Assembly (NCBI RefSeq): GCF_008123425.1
Contig: NZ_VSSS01000053.1
Location: 28,898-92,897, forward strand
Direction of reading: 5' to 3'
Length of the DNA stretch: 64,000 bases
Source: Bradyrhizobium rifense
GTDB lineage: Bacteria; Pseudomonadota; Alphaproteobacteria; Rhizobiales; Xanthobacteraceae
The notes beneath the pieces are model-generated. The model did not search any database. It saw only the letters and a list, made by a program, of their open reading frames with translations, and was not told the DNA's origin. Positions 44,590-54,162 of the stretch are shown in pieces (within the stretch, counting starts at the first letter, position 1; the number at the start of each line of letters is the position of its first letter). Made by a program: the position numbers and the translations under genes.

Positions 44590-46884
44590 ATGCTTGACTA
44601 TAACCAGCCGATCGACCGGGCCAGAGATCCGACCAGATCAGAGGACCCGCAGCGGACATCCGAGGCCAGCTTCAACGTGCTGGAGCTCGTCAGCCTGCTA
44701 TGGCGGCGCAAGATTGCGATAGCCTCCGCGGCACTGATCGGCGCTTGCCTCGCCGTTACCGTCGGCAAGAGCCTGACGCCCCGCTACACCGCGACCGCCC
44801 AGCTTTATGTCGACCCGCGCGAGCTTCAGCTCGTCGATCGCGAGCTTACGCCGCGCGCCCAGGACGTCTCCGGCATGTCCATGGTGGTGGAGAGCCAGGC
44901 ACGCCTGATCACCTCCAACAGCGTGCTGCTGCAGCTGATCCAGCAGGCCAATCTCGACAAGGATCCCGAATTCGGCGGCGGCGGTGACGGCAGGAGCCTG
45001 ATGACGTCGTTGCTGGGCCTGATCGGCATCCAGCCCCGCGCGCCCTCTGCCGCGGATATCAAGGACGTACAGCTCGCGGCACTCGAGGCGCTGAACAAGC
45101 ACATCACGATCCGAAAGACCGAGAAGAGCTTTATCGTCGATATCGAGGTCTGGTCGACCGATCCGGCGAAGGCGGCGATGCTCGCCAACACGCTGACCAA
45201 CACCTTTCTGACGGACTCGCGCAATTCGCAGGCGCTGGCCGCGCGGCGCGCCACCAGTGAATTGTCTGGCCGGCTGAAGGAGCTGCGCGAGCGGCTGCGC
45301 AACGCCGAAACCGCGCTTGCCACCTACAAGGCCCAGAACAATTTCGTCGGCACCCAGGACTCGCTGATTTCCGATCAGCAGCTCTCCAACAGCAACCAGC
45401 GGCTGTCCGCAGCCCGCGCGGCGACGATGGACGCACAGGCGCGACTGGACCAGATCGAGGCGAACAAGCGGACCGCCGCGGATGCCGGCGCCATTCCCGA
45501 AGCGCTGCAATCACCGACGATCGCGAACCTGCGCGCGCAATATGCCGACGCCCGCAAGAAATACGCGGAGCAGACGGCTGAGCTCGGCCCGCGCCATCCG
45601 GCGCTGCGCCAGACCGAGAAGCAGGTCGAAGATCTCAAGCGCACCATCAGCGAGGAGATCGAGCGCTTTGCCCAGTCCGCCAAGAACGATTTGACGCGTG
45701 CCCGCGACTACGAGGCCTCGCTCAACCGCGCGCTGGAGGTGCAGAAGCGGCAAAGCGTCCAGCTCAGTCAGGCCGGCGTCCGCCTGCGCGAGCTCGAGCG
45801 CGAGGTCGACGCCAGCCGCGACGTCTATCAATCCTTCCTCAAGCGCTCGCGCGAAACCGAGGAGCAGGAAACGCTCAACACCTCGGCGGCCCGCGTCATC
45901 GGCGAGGCCACGGTGCCGCAGCGGCGCTCGTTCCCGCCGGCGATGAGCCTGTTCGCCATGATCGGCTTTATCTTCGGCGCGCTGGCCGCCGCCTCCTGGT
46001 TCGTCGCGGCCGAGCATCTGTTCAACGGCGCGACCGCCCCCCAACCGAGCCGGCGCGAGCGCACGCCCGCGCCGGATCTTACGAGACCTCAGCCCGAAGC
46101 CGCCGCGCCCCAACCTGCGCTTGCGCTGGTCGAGAAACCGCTGATCGCCCGACTTCAGGAGGCCGACGTGATCCGAACGCTCGGCGCCATTCTCGCTACC
46201 GGCAGCGGCGTCGATCTGACCCGTGTCGGCTGGCCGACGCTGCGACCCGGATTTCCGCTGACGACGCTGCTCAACGCCTTGCGCGACATGCGGGCGGCGA
46301 TGGCTCGTCGTGCCGGCAGCAAGACCATGCCGGTGATCGCGCTGGTCAGCGCCGGCGACACCACCGGACGCAGCGTGACCGCGCTGAACTTCGCGCTCGC
46401 GGCCGCGCGCGACGGCGGCCGCGTGCTGATGATCGACGCCGACCATCAGGCGCACACGCTCTCGAACAGGATCAATCGTCCCGGCAAGAGCGAGCCAAGC
46501 AAGTTTGGCTGGCTCTCGATCGGCAGCAAGGCTGCGCGCGAGATCAAGACCGTCAACGGCATCTCGGTGCTGCCGGCGGGCGAGAGCGATGCCGCTAAGG
46601 CTGCTGACGCCATCCGCAAGGCAATCTCACAGGCGCGTTCGGCCGGCGGCTATGACCTCGTCATTCTCGACGGCCCCGCGATGCCGCTGTCGGCCGCCGG
46701 TCGCAAGCTGCTCGACAGCGCCGACGCGCTGGTGGCGGTGCTGCCGACCAGCCTCGACATCAACGACAGCATGGAAGAGATTCTGGCCGCACTTGGCGGC
46801 GCCCAGCGCAAGCTCGTCGGCGTGGTGCTCGACGAGCTCGCTCCCGCACCCCAAACGCGCCAGCGAGGCAAACAATATGCTTGA
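44590..46884 (+). CDS. GumC/ExoP-like polysaccharide chain-length protein with altered ATPase
   Basis: A 764-residue inner-membrane co-polymerase that sets exopolysaccharide chain length. The Wzz-type start has FNVLELVSLLWRRKIAIASA, with a first membrane helix; a long coiled-coil periplasmic part follows; the second helix is near SLFAMIGFIFGALAAASWFV (about 456-475). The C-terminal CpsD-like ATPase has Walker A-like SAGDTTGRSVT at 587-597, with Arg594 where Lys is expected, Walker A' VLMIDAD (612-618) and Walker B LVILDGP (690-696). The Tyr cluster of BY-kinases is absent: only one Tyr remains at the end (GKQYA). The ATPase may thus not be a kinase. It overlaps the next gene by 8 bases. Confidence 0.92.
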   Translation: MLDYNQPIDRARDPTRSEDPQRTSEASFNVLELVSLLWRRKIAIASAALIGACLAVTVGKSLTPRYTATAQLYVDPRELQLVDRELTPRAQDVSGMSMVVESQARLITSNSVLLQLIQQANLDKDPEFGGGGDGRSLMTSLLGLIGIQPRAPSAADIKDVQLAALEALNKHITIRKTEKSFIVDIEVWSTDPAKAAMLANTLTNTFLTDSRNSQALAARRATSELSGRLKELRERLRNAETALATYKAQNNFVGTQDSLISDQQLSNSNQRLSAARAATMDAQARLDQIEANKRTAADAGAIPEALQSPTIANLRAQYADARKKYAEQTAELGPRHPALRQTEKQVEDLKRTISEEIERFAQSAKNDLTRARDYEASLNRALEVQKRQSVQLSQAGVRLRELEREVDASRDVYQSFLKRSRETEEQETLNTSAARVIGEATVPQRRSFPPAMSLFAMIGFIFGALAAASWFVAAEHLFNGATAPQPSRRERTPAPDLTRPQPEAAAPQPALALVEKPLIARLQEADVIRTLGAILATGSGVDLTRVGWPTLRPGFPLTTLLNALRDMRAAMARRAGSKTMPVIALVSAGDTTGRSVTALNFALAAARDGGRVLMIDADHQAHTLSNRINRPGKSEPSKFGWLSIGSKAAREIKTVNGISVLPAGESDAAKAADAIRKAISQARSAGGYDLVILDGPAMPLSAAGRKLLDSADALVAVLPTSLDINDSMEEILAALGGAQRKLVGVVLDELAPAPQTRQRGKQYA

Positions 46885-47683
46885 GCGCCGCGTCAATCTG
46901 GACGGTCGGGCCGCGACCGCCGAGGTACCACGGATCACCGTCGGCGGCCTTCGCATGGCCGCACTCGATCTGGAAGCCACCGCCGATTTCATGATCGAGG
47001 CGACCGATCCGCGTCATCGCATCGGCCGCCCGCTGTATCTGACGTCGGCCAATGGCGAGGTGCTGGCGCGCTGCTCGACCGAGCCGCAGACCGAACGCCT
47101 GTTCCGCGCCGCCGACCTGATCAATGCCGACGGCCAGCCGCTGGTGGCGGCGTCAAAACTGCAGTCCTGGTTTCCGCTGCCGGAGCGCGTTGCGACTACG
47201 GACCTGTTCCATATCGTCGCACGCAAGGCGGAAGTTGCCGGCCGCAGCTTCTATATGCTCGGCGCCAGCGAGGAAGAGAACGACGCGGCGGTCCGACGAG
47301 TCCAGAACTTGTATCCGAAGCTCAGGATCGTCGGATACAGCCATGGCTATCTCCGCGGCGACGCCCTGCGCGCCAAGGTCGAGGAGATCAACGCTCTCGC
47401 GCCGGATTGCCTGTGGGTCGCGCTCGGCGTGCCTTCTGAACAGGCCTTCGTCGAGGAATACACGCCGCTGCTGACCAATGTCGGCGTCATCAAGACGTCG
47501 GGTGGCCTGTTCAACTTCCTGTCGGGTAGCCGCTCCCGCGCGCCGCAATGGATGCAGCGGTTCGGACTCGAATGGGCCTGGCGTACCTGGCTTGAGCCCC
47601 GCCGCCTGCTCTGGCGCTATTTGACCACCAACCCCCGCGCGATCTATCTTCTCTTCAGCCGCAACCGGCCCTTCAATCGCTGA
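46877..47683 (+). CDS. WecG/TagA/CpsF-type glycosyltransferase
   Basis: A 268-residue family 26 glycosyltransferase. Hallmarks are YLTSANGEVLARC, LINADGQPLVAASK, then FYMLGASEEENDAAVRRVQN, DCLWVALGVPSEQAFVEEYT and a C-terminal GGLFNFLSGSRSRAPQWMQR. These enzymes add N-acetylmannosaminuronic acid or similar sugars to undecaprenyl-linked intermediates. The start at 46877 overlaps the GumC-like stop as ATGCTTGA, so it is translationally coupled. The C terminus is basic and aromatic and may touch the membrane. Confidence 0.93.
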   Translation: MLERRVNLDGRAATAEVPRITVGGLRMAALDLEATADFMIEATDPRHRIGRPLYLTSANGEVLARCSTEPQTERLFRAADLINADGQPLVAASKLQSWFPLPERVATTDLFHIVARKAEVAGRSFYMLGASEEENDAAVRRVQNLYPKLRIVGYSHGYLRGDALRAKVEEINALAPDCLWVALGVPSEQAFVEEYTPLLTNVGVIKTSGGLFNFLSGSRSRAPQWMQRFGLEWAWRTWLEPRRLLWRYLTTNPRAIYLLFSRNRPFNR

Positions 47684-47698
47684 GAGGAGTGGAACGCA

Positions 47699-48691
47699 AT
47701 GAATGACCGGCCGACTGTCCTCGTCACAGGAGGCGCGGGTTATATTGGCTCGCATGCCTGCCGCGCCCTTTCCGCCGCCGGCTATCGGCCCGTCGTGTAC
47801 GACAATCTCACAACAGGTCATCGCAGCTTTGTGGCCGGAGAGCTCGTGACCGGCGATCTGCTTGATGGCGCGACGCTGGCGCGCGCCTTTGCCGACCATA
47901 AGATCGCGGCGGTGATGCATTTCGCAGCGGCGAGCCTTGTCGGCGAGTCCATGACCGATCCGCAGAAATACTACATCAACAACGTCCAGGGCACGTTGTC
48001 GCTGTTGCGGGCGATGCGCGACGCCGGCTGCCACCGCATCGTGTTCTCCTCGACCGGTGCCGTCTATGGCAACGCCGATTCCAAGGAGCTGCCGGAGGAC
48101 TTTCCCTGCGCGCCGATCAACCCCTACGGCGCGTCGAAGTGGATGATCGAGCGCATGCTCGCCGATTATCGCGCAGCCTATGGCTTCGGCGCGTTCTGCC
48201 TGCGCTATTTCAATGCCAGCGGCGCCGATCCCGCCGGCGGCATCGGCGAATTGCGTGACAACGAGACGCATCTCATCCCGCGCGCGATGATGGCGCTGCA
48301 GGGGCATGTCGACTTCGCCGTGTTCGGCGACGACTACGACACACCCGACGGCACGGCGATCCGCGACTACATCCACGTCACCGATCTCGCTGCTGCACAT
48401 GTCGCGGCATTGAAGCTGCTGGAAACGGGACATGCCGGCGGCAGCTTCAATCTGGGAACCGGCTCGGGCTTCTCGGTGCGCGAGATCCTCACCGCCATCA
48501 GGCAAGAGACCGGACGCGACGTACCGCACACCGTCAAGCCGCGCCGCGCCGGCGATCCCACTTATCTCGTCGCCGACCCCTCGGCCGCGCGAAAAGTGCT
48601 GGACTTCGTGCCGCGCCATTCCGACCTGTCGACCGTGATCCGCACCGCCTGGGCCTGGCACCAGAGGGCGCATCCGCTCAAGTCGCGTTAA
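47699..48691 (+). CDS. galE: UDP-glucose 4-epimerase
   Basis: A 330-residue SDR-type epimerase that interconverts UDP-glucose and UDP-galactose, supplying galactose for glycans and, through Glf, galactofuranose. The NAD motif is LVTGGAGYIGSHA; the catalytic region has FSSTGAVYG and PYGASKWMIE (Tyr and Lys). Other matches are RYFNASGADPAGGIGE and GTAIRDYIHVTDLA. It starts 15 bases after the WecG-like gene and ends the apparent operon. Confidence 0.95.
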   Translation: MNDRPTVLVTGGAGYIGSHACRALSAAGYRPVVYDNLTTGHRSFVAGELVTGDLLDGATLARAFADHKIAAVMHFAAASLVGESMTDPQKYYINNVQGTLSLLRAMRDAGCHRIVFSSTGAVYGNADSKELPEDFPCAPINPYGASKWMIERMLADYRAAYGFGAFCLRYFNASGADPAGGIGELRDNETHLIPRAMMALQGHVDFAVFGDDYDTPDGTAIRDYIHVTDLAAAHVAALKLLETGHAGGSFNLGTGSGFSVREILTAIRQETGRDVPHTVKPRRAGDPTYLVADPSAARKVLDFVPRHSDLSTVIRTAWAWHQRAHPLKSR

Positions 48692-48914
48692 GCGCTCATA
48701 TTGCGCCTTGCCGACCGGGGCCCCGAGCGACTAGAGTGTCGATCACAGACGGTGTCGGCAACTTTTTCGGCCGCCCTATGTACTCATGTCGCCGCCGACG
48801 GAGCGGCACGCGAGGCTCGGCCAATAGCGCGAGCCGTTCCTTATTTACAGCGAAGCAAGCTCGAATCGGCGCATCGCCTGCTTTCAGGCGCGGCCCCAGA
48901 AAGCCCCGGAACGT

Positions 48915-49256
48915 ATGCATCAGGCCGCAAGCCTGCAATTCGACCGCGTGATGGACGAGCTTGTCCTCTGGCACGCCGTGCCCGAGGACAAACGCTCGCC
49001 AGCGCCAGCATGGTGGTGGGGACCGGCTATGGCGGTGTGCGAAGGACACGAGTTGATGCCACACGCATGGTGTTGTGAACTCGGCCTGGGCGACGGCTCA
49101 AGCTTTGCCGAAGGTGCGCAGGCCCTTTTCACGCTGTTCGCCGAGCAAACCTTGCCGACCTGGCCGGATAATTTTCCGCGCAAAGCCGCGATCAAGGAAG
49201 ACGACGTTCGCGAATTGCAGCCGCTACCGTCAGACGACAGCGCGTTTCAGCCGTAA
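48915..49256 (+). CDS. Possible small protein, 113 aa
   Basis: A weakly supported ORF. The text has WWWGPAMAVCEGHELMPHAW and GDGSSFAEGAQALFTLFAEQ, which look protein-like. An ATG at 48915 has GGAAC upstream; an internal ATG at 48951 is possible. It overlaps the tail of the opposite-strand GGDEF-EAL gene by 27 bases. I do not recognise a family. The reverse-strand ORF here is less convincing. Confidence 0.42.
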   Translation: MHQAASLQFDRVMDELVLWHAVPEDKRSPAPAWWWGPAMAVCEGHELMPHAWCCELGLGDGSSFAEGAQALFTLFAEQTLPTWPDNFPRKAAIKEDDVRELQPLPSDDSAFQP

Positions 49257-52200
49257 CGCCGCGGATTCGTTCACGGCCGGATCCGCCTCCGGCTGGAGCG
49301 GCGGCGCGACAGACAGCTCCACCGGCCGCAGCAGTTCGGCCATCTGTTTCGCGGGCAGCGGCTTCGCGATCAGGAAACCTTGCATCTCGTCGCAGCCATG
49401 GGTGCGCAGGAAGGCCTCCTGCTCGGCGTTCTCGACGCCCTCGGCGACCACGGTCATGCCGAGCGCCTTCCCCATGCTGATGATCGCCTGCGCGATCGCC
49501 TGGTCTTCCGAATCCTGCGGCAAGTCGCGCACGAAGGAGCGGTCGATCTTGATGGTGTCGATCGGGAAGTGCTTCATCAGCGACATCGACGAATAGCCGG
49601 TGCCGAAATCGTCGATGGCAAGCCGGATGCCGCGGCTCTGAATCGCGTCGAGCACTTTCAGCGCACGACCGACATTGCGCATCATCATGCTCTCGGTGAC
49701 CTCGAGCTGGAGCAGCACCGGCGACATGCCGGAGGCCGCCAGGGCCTCGTCGACGTCCTGCAGCAGATGCTCGTCGGCAAATTGCCGCGGCGACAGGTTC
49801 ACGGCCATCGACACCGGCAACAAGCCGCGGCGCTGCCAGGCCATCGCCTGCACGCAGGCTTCCTTCACCACCCAGCGGCCGATCGGCACGATCAGGCCGG
49901 TCTCCTCCGCAAGCGGAATGAACTGTGCCGGCGAGATATTGCCGAGATCGGGATGGCTCCAGCGCAACAGCGCTTCCACGCCGGTGATCTGGCCGGTCTC
50001 CATGTCGACCTTGGGCTGGTAGTTCAACGAGAACTGCTCGCGCTCCAGCGCCCGCCGCAGCGCGCTTTCGAGCGACAGCCGCTCGATCGACTGCGTCTTC
50101 ACTTCCTTGGAGAAGAAGCGATAGCCGTTCTTGCCGTCTTCCTTGGCGAGATACATCGCCATGTCGGCGTTTTTGGTCAGCGTTTGCGCGTCGGCGCCGT
50201 TGGCCGGATACATCGCGATGCCGATCGAGGCCGTGGTGTGGCACTCATGGCCGGCGAGCTCCATAGGCTCGGCGAGCGCCGTCAACAGCCCGGTGGCGAT
50301 ACGCTGGACCTCGTCGATCTCGCCGCACTGGTCGAGGATCACCACGAACTCGTCGCCGCCTAGGCGCGCCACGACGTCGCTTGCCCGCAGCGCACCGCGT
50401 AAACGGTTCGCGACTTCGAGCAGCAGCAAATCGCCAGCCTCATGGCCCAGCGAATCGTTGATGACCTTGAAGCGGTCGAGATCGATGAACAGCACGGCGA
50501 AACGGTGATCGTGGCGCTGCGCCGCGTCGATCGCCTCGCGCAGCAACCCGTTGAAGGTCTCGCGGTTCGGCAGGTCGGTCAGGCTGTCATGCGACGCGAG
50601 ATATTCGATGCGTTCGTCCGCCTCATTCTTCTCGTCGGCGCGATCGAAATTCTCGATCGCAAACGAGACGTTACCGGCGAGACGCTGCAACAGCTCGACG
50701 AACTCGGGGGTGAAGGTCTCATGCTCGGTCGACATGTAGATCATGACGCCGACCGGCCTGTCGTGCGTGATCAGCGGGAACGCCGCGCCGGAGCGCGCGC
50801 CGTCGCCCTGCAGCACGGCATGGAAGGCGCTGACACGGTTGTCGTTCACATAATCGTTGCTGACACAGGGCTGCCGGGTGCGGAACGCGGTGCCGCTCAT
50901 GCCGCGGCCTTCGGGCCGGTCGGCATCGATGGAGAGACGAACATTCCGCGTGGTCTCGGCCGACGGTCCTGCGGCCGCAACGATTTCGAGCTGGTCGCTG
51001 TCGGCCCTGGCGAGCGCAATGGTTGTCGAAGTGAACTTGCCGCCGGTGGACGCAGCCTGACACACGAGCTCAAACAGCTCGGCACGGGACTTGGCGCGCA
51101 CGATCGCTTCGTTGGTGGCGCTCAGCGCGGCGAACATGCGCGTCAGGCGCTCCTTCTGCGCCTCGGCCCGAGCCCGTTCCTCGGCCCGGTCGAAATTGTC
51201 GAGCGCAAAGGAGACGTTCGCCTGCAATCGCTGCAAGAGCTCGACGAATTCGGGTGTGAAGGTACCGCGCTGGAACGAGTGGAAGAGGAAGGCACCCTCG
51301 ACCCGGTCGCCGTTGAAGAGCGGCAAGGCCGCCGCCGATGCGATACCGTCCCGACGCGCGCCCTGGCGCCACGGCTTCATGCGCGGGTCCGCCCACAAAT
51401 CATTGCTGACGCAGGGCTGCCGCGTACGGAACGCGGTGCCGGTCAATCCCCGTCCCTCCGGAACCTTGTCGGTCGTCGCAAGCTTGAAGCGGCGCACCTG
51501 CTCCTTGTTCGGACCGTAGCTGGCAACCACGCGGAGCAGCTCGGCATCGTGATCGACGAGCGCAATCGACGTCGACGCGAACTTGGCACCCTGCACCGTC
51601 GCCTCGCACACCAGGTCGAACAGTTCGCCGCGCGAGCGCGCCCGCAGGATGGCTTCGTTGGTGGCGCTGAGCGCCGCATACATGCGCGCGAGGCGGTCCT
51701 CCTCCTCGGCAATCCGGGCCTTCTCCGTTTCGCGGTCGAAATTCTCCAGCGCGAAGGAGACGTTCTCCGTCATGCGAAGCAGCAGCGCGACGACCTCCTC
51801 GTCGTTCGCCCATGATTTGCTGACGAACGAGAACAGCACGCCGACGCTGGCCCCGCGCTTGACCAGCGGCGCAACCATGCAAGCCACCGCCCCGGCATCG
51901 ACGTTCGCCTGCTCCCACGCCGTTCCCTTGATTCGATTGGCGAGGTCGTCCTCGACGATCAGTCGTTGCGTCCGGAATACCTCGCCGACAATACCTCTGC
52001 CGTGCGGATTCTCCGGATCGATCGAATAGTGAGCCTGTCTGATCAGATCGAGGTTCTGGCCGGTCGCAGCGACCGGCTTCAGCCAGTGCGAGTCGGGCTC
52101 ACGCAGCAGAACGAAGGTGGCGAGCGACTTGGCGCAGTAGACGGCGGCATCGCAGACGCGCTGGCACAGTTCCAGCTCGGTCCTGGCGTGCAGGATGGCC

Positions 52201-52796
52201 TCGTTGGTCGCGCTGATGGCGCCGAACATGCGGTTGAGGCGTCGTGTCGCCCGCTCGCCGTCCTGCCGCGCGGTCTCGCGTTCGAAATTCTCCAGTGCAT
52301 AGGAAATGTTGGCCGACATGCGCTCGAACAGCGACACCATCTGCTCGGTCAACGAGCCCGCCTCGCTGCGGGTCACGAACAGCACGCCGACGCTCTTGCC
52401 GTTGCACAGCAGCGGCAGCGCCGCCGCGGCGCCGATATTCGCCCTGGCCGCGCCCTCACGCCACGCCAGCGAGCGCGCATCGTTCAAATAGTCATTGCTG
52501 ATGCAGAGCTTCTGGCTGCGAAACGCCTCGCCGCCGACACCCGAGCCCTCGGGCGCGCCAGCTTCGGTGGTGATCTTGATCGCGCGCAGACGCGCCACGT
52601 CGTCACCGCGCCCTGCGGCAAAGCGCAAGTGCTGGCCATCCGGCTCCACCAGGAACACGGCGACAGCCATGAAGTCCCCGCTCGAAAACCCGGCGTCGCA
52701 GACCATCTGGTACAGCGCGTCCGGCGATTTCGCGTAGAGGATCGCTTCATTGATGGCGCTCAACGCCGCAAAGGTGCGCGCGAGTGTCGTCGGCAC
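49230..52796 (-). CDS. Four-GAF diguanylate cyclase/phosphodiesterase (GGDEF-EAL)
   Basis: A 1188-residue cytosolic c-di-GMP enzyme. The N-terminal 730 residues contain four GAF-like units that each begin with a copy of AALSATNEAI (from about 10, 192, 374 and 556). The period is exactly 182 residues. The units also repeat CVSNDY-type and FVELLQRL-type blocks. The GGDEF domain has an intact RLGGDEFVV (813-817), and the EAL domain an intact GVEALLRW with E941-A942-L943. Both can be active, so the net effect on c-di-GMP is uncertain. The GAF units are presumed sensors for a small ligand or redox signal. No membrane segment is seen. It is single. Confidence 0.94.
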   Translation of the reverse strand: MPTTLARTFAALSAINEAILYAKSPDALYQMVCDAGFSSGDFMAVAVFLVEPDGQHLRFAAGRGDDVARLRAIKITTEAGAPEGSGVGGEAFRSQKLCISNDYLNDARSLAWREGAARANIGAAAALPLLCNGKSVGVLFVTRSEAGSLTEQMVSLFERMSANISYALENFERETARQDGERATRRLNRMFGAISATNEAILHARTELELCQRVCDAAVYCAKSLATFVLLREPDSHWLKPVAATGQNLDLIRQAHYSIDPENPHGRGIVGEVFRTQRLIVEDDLANRIKGTAWEQANVDAGAVACMVAPLVKRGASVGVLFSFVSKSWANDEEVVALLLRMTENVSFALENFDRETEKARIAEEEDRLARMYAALSATNEAILRARSRGELFDLVCEATVQGAKFASTSIALVDHDAELLRVVASYGPNKEQVRRFKLATTDKVPEGRGLTGTAFRTRQPCVSNDLWADPRMKPWRQGARRDGIASAAALPLFNGDRVEGAFLFHSFQRGTFTPEFVELLQRLQANVSFALDNFDRAEERARAEAQKERLTRMFAALSATNEAIVRAKSRAELFELVCQAASTGGKFTSTTIALARADSDQLEIVAAAGPSAETTRNVRLSIDADRPEGRGMSGTAFRTRQPCVSNDYVNDNRVSAFHAVLQGDGARSGAAFPLITHDRPVGVMIYMSTEHETFTPEFVELLQRLAGNVSFAIENFDRADEKNEADERIEYLASHDSLTDLPNRETFNGLLREAIDAAQRHDHRFAVLFIDLDRFKVINDSLGHEAGDLLLLEVANRLRGALRASDVVARLGGDEFVVILDQCGEIDEVQRIATGLLTALAEPMELAGHECHTTASIGIAMYPANGADAQTLTKNADMAMYLAKEDGKNGYRFFSKEVKTQSIERLSLESALRRALEREQFSLNYQPKVDMETGQITGVEALLRWSHPDLGNISPAQFIPLAEETGLIVPIGRWVVKEACVQAMAWQRRGLLPVSMAVNLSPRQFADEHLLQDVDEALAASGMSPVLLQLEVTESMMMRNVGRALKVLDAIQSRGIRLAIDDFGTGYSSMSLMKHFPIDTIKIDRSFVRDLPQDSEDQAIAQAIISMGKALGMTVVAEGVENAEQEAFLRTHGCDEMQGFLIAKPLPAKQMAELLRPVELSVAPPLQPEADPAVNESAALRLKRAVV

Positions 52797-53088
52797 GATC
52801 TTAACTCCCGGGCATTTCTGCCGATTTATCCCGGATGCTTTATGATCGGGGATCGCCTAAGTGGTCGTTATTGCGCCGTGGAAACCGCCGATCAAAGTGA
52901 ACGAGCTACAAATGACGCGCGCGAAATGATCGGGAATACCGCCGCGCGGCAGGAATTGGCGGCCAAAGGCGCGCTCTCTTTACGAATTTGCAGCCCTGTA
53001 TTGGTTTACGGGAGATTGATATCGCAGCTCCGCTTTGAGACGATGGCTCCCAACAACGCCCACCAAGGGCGAGACCTGAGGGAACGCC

Positions 53089-54141
53089 ATGCCCATCGTC
53101 AAGGCCGACCGCCTCACGCGCGTCAGCGCTGCTTTGCTCCGTGCCGCCGGAGCCTCCGAGGAAGAAGCCGACGCTGTTGCCGTCGGCTGCGTCAACGCCA
53201 ATCTCGCCGGCCATGACTCCCACGGCGTGATCGCGGTTCCGACCTATATCGATCGTATCAAGGCCGGACACATCGTCCCCGGCGCCAAATGGACCATCGT
53301 CCAGGAATCGCCAACCACGACCGCGATCGACGGCCATTGGGGTTTTGGCTTCTACGTCAATGCCAAGGCGATGGCGCTGACGATCGAAAAGGCGAAGACG
53401 GCGAATGTTGCCGCCTGCACCGTATTCCGGCAGAGCCATGTCGGCCGCCTCGCCGCCTATCCGCTGATGGCGATGCGCGAAGGCATGATCGGGATTGCCA
53501 CTGCCGATTCCGGCCGCTCGCCAAAACACGTCGCGCCGTTCGGCGGCAAGGAGGCGCGGCTCGGCACCAACCCGATCTCGATCGCGGTGCCGTCCGATCT
53601 CGAGGCGCCGTTCTATCTGGACATGGCGACGTCCGCAGTCGCCGCCGGCAAGATCCAGCTCGCGGTCGCCCGCGGCGAGGAGATTCCGACCGGATGGATC
53701 ATCGATGCCGAGGGCCGGCACACCACCGATCCCACGCAATATCGCAAGGGCGGCGCCCTGCTGCCGCTCGGCGGCACCGAAGGTTACAAAGGTAGCGGTC
53801 TCGCTGCCATGGTCGAGGTGCTGTGCGGCCTGCTCACCGGGTTGGGATTCGGCGTCGAGCCGACCGGGCGGCATAATGACGGATGCTTCATGGCGGTGTT
53901 CAACGTCGCCGCCTTCCGCCCGCTGAAGGAATTCAAGCGCGAGGTCGCCGAGTTCGCGCAGTACCTGAAATCGACGCCGCCGTCCGAAGGCAGCCAAGGC
54001 GTCTACTATCCCGGCGAGATCGAGGGCGTGCGCGAGCAGCAACGCCTGCGCGACGGCATCGAGGTCGAGCATGCGACCTGGGAGAAACTGCGCGCGCTGG
54101 CGCGCGACTACAGGCTCGACACCGTCCTCGATCTGTCCTGA
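53089..54141 (+). CDS. Ldh-family (malate/lactate/ureidoglycolate) dehydrogenase
   Basis: A 350-residue NAD(P)-dependent 2-hydroxyacid dehydrogenase of the unusual Ldh/MDH2 fold. Conserved parts include GHDSHGVIAVPTYIDRI, TVFRQSHVGRLAAYPLMAMR, APFGGKEARLGTNPISIAVP and YKGSGLAAMVEVLCGLLTG. The substrate may be a 2-hydroxyacid or ureidoglycolate-like compound. GAGGGAACG precedes the ATG. It is followed after 21 bases by a flavin monooxygenase gene, then by an FAH gene: a catabolic operon. Confidence 0.93.
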   Translation: MPIVKADRLTRVSAALLRAAGASEEEADAVAVGCVNANLAGHDSHGVIAVPTYIDRIKAGHIVPGAKWTIVQESPTTTAIDGHWGFGFYVNAKAMALTIEKAKTANVAACTVFRQSHVGRLAAYPLMAMREGMIGIATADSGRSPKHVAPFGGKEARLGTNPISIAVPSDLEAPFYLDMATSAVAAGKIQLAVARGEEIPTGWIIDAEGRHTTDPTQYRKGGALLPLGGTEGYKGSGLAAMVEVLCGLLTGLGFGVEPTGRHNDGCFMAVFNVAAFRPLKEFKREVAEFAQYLKSTPPSEGSQGVYYPGEIEGVREQQRLRDGIEVEHATWEKLRALARDYRLDTVLDLS

Positions 54142-54162
54142 CTCAATTCGGAGAACAGCAGC

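Noticed and set aside
50442..51815. 457-aa plus-strand ORF
   Set aside because: Mirror frame of the repeated GAF region; its apparent internal repeats come from the real gene.
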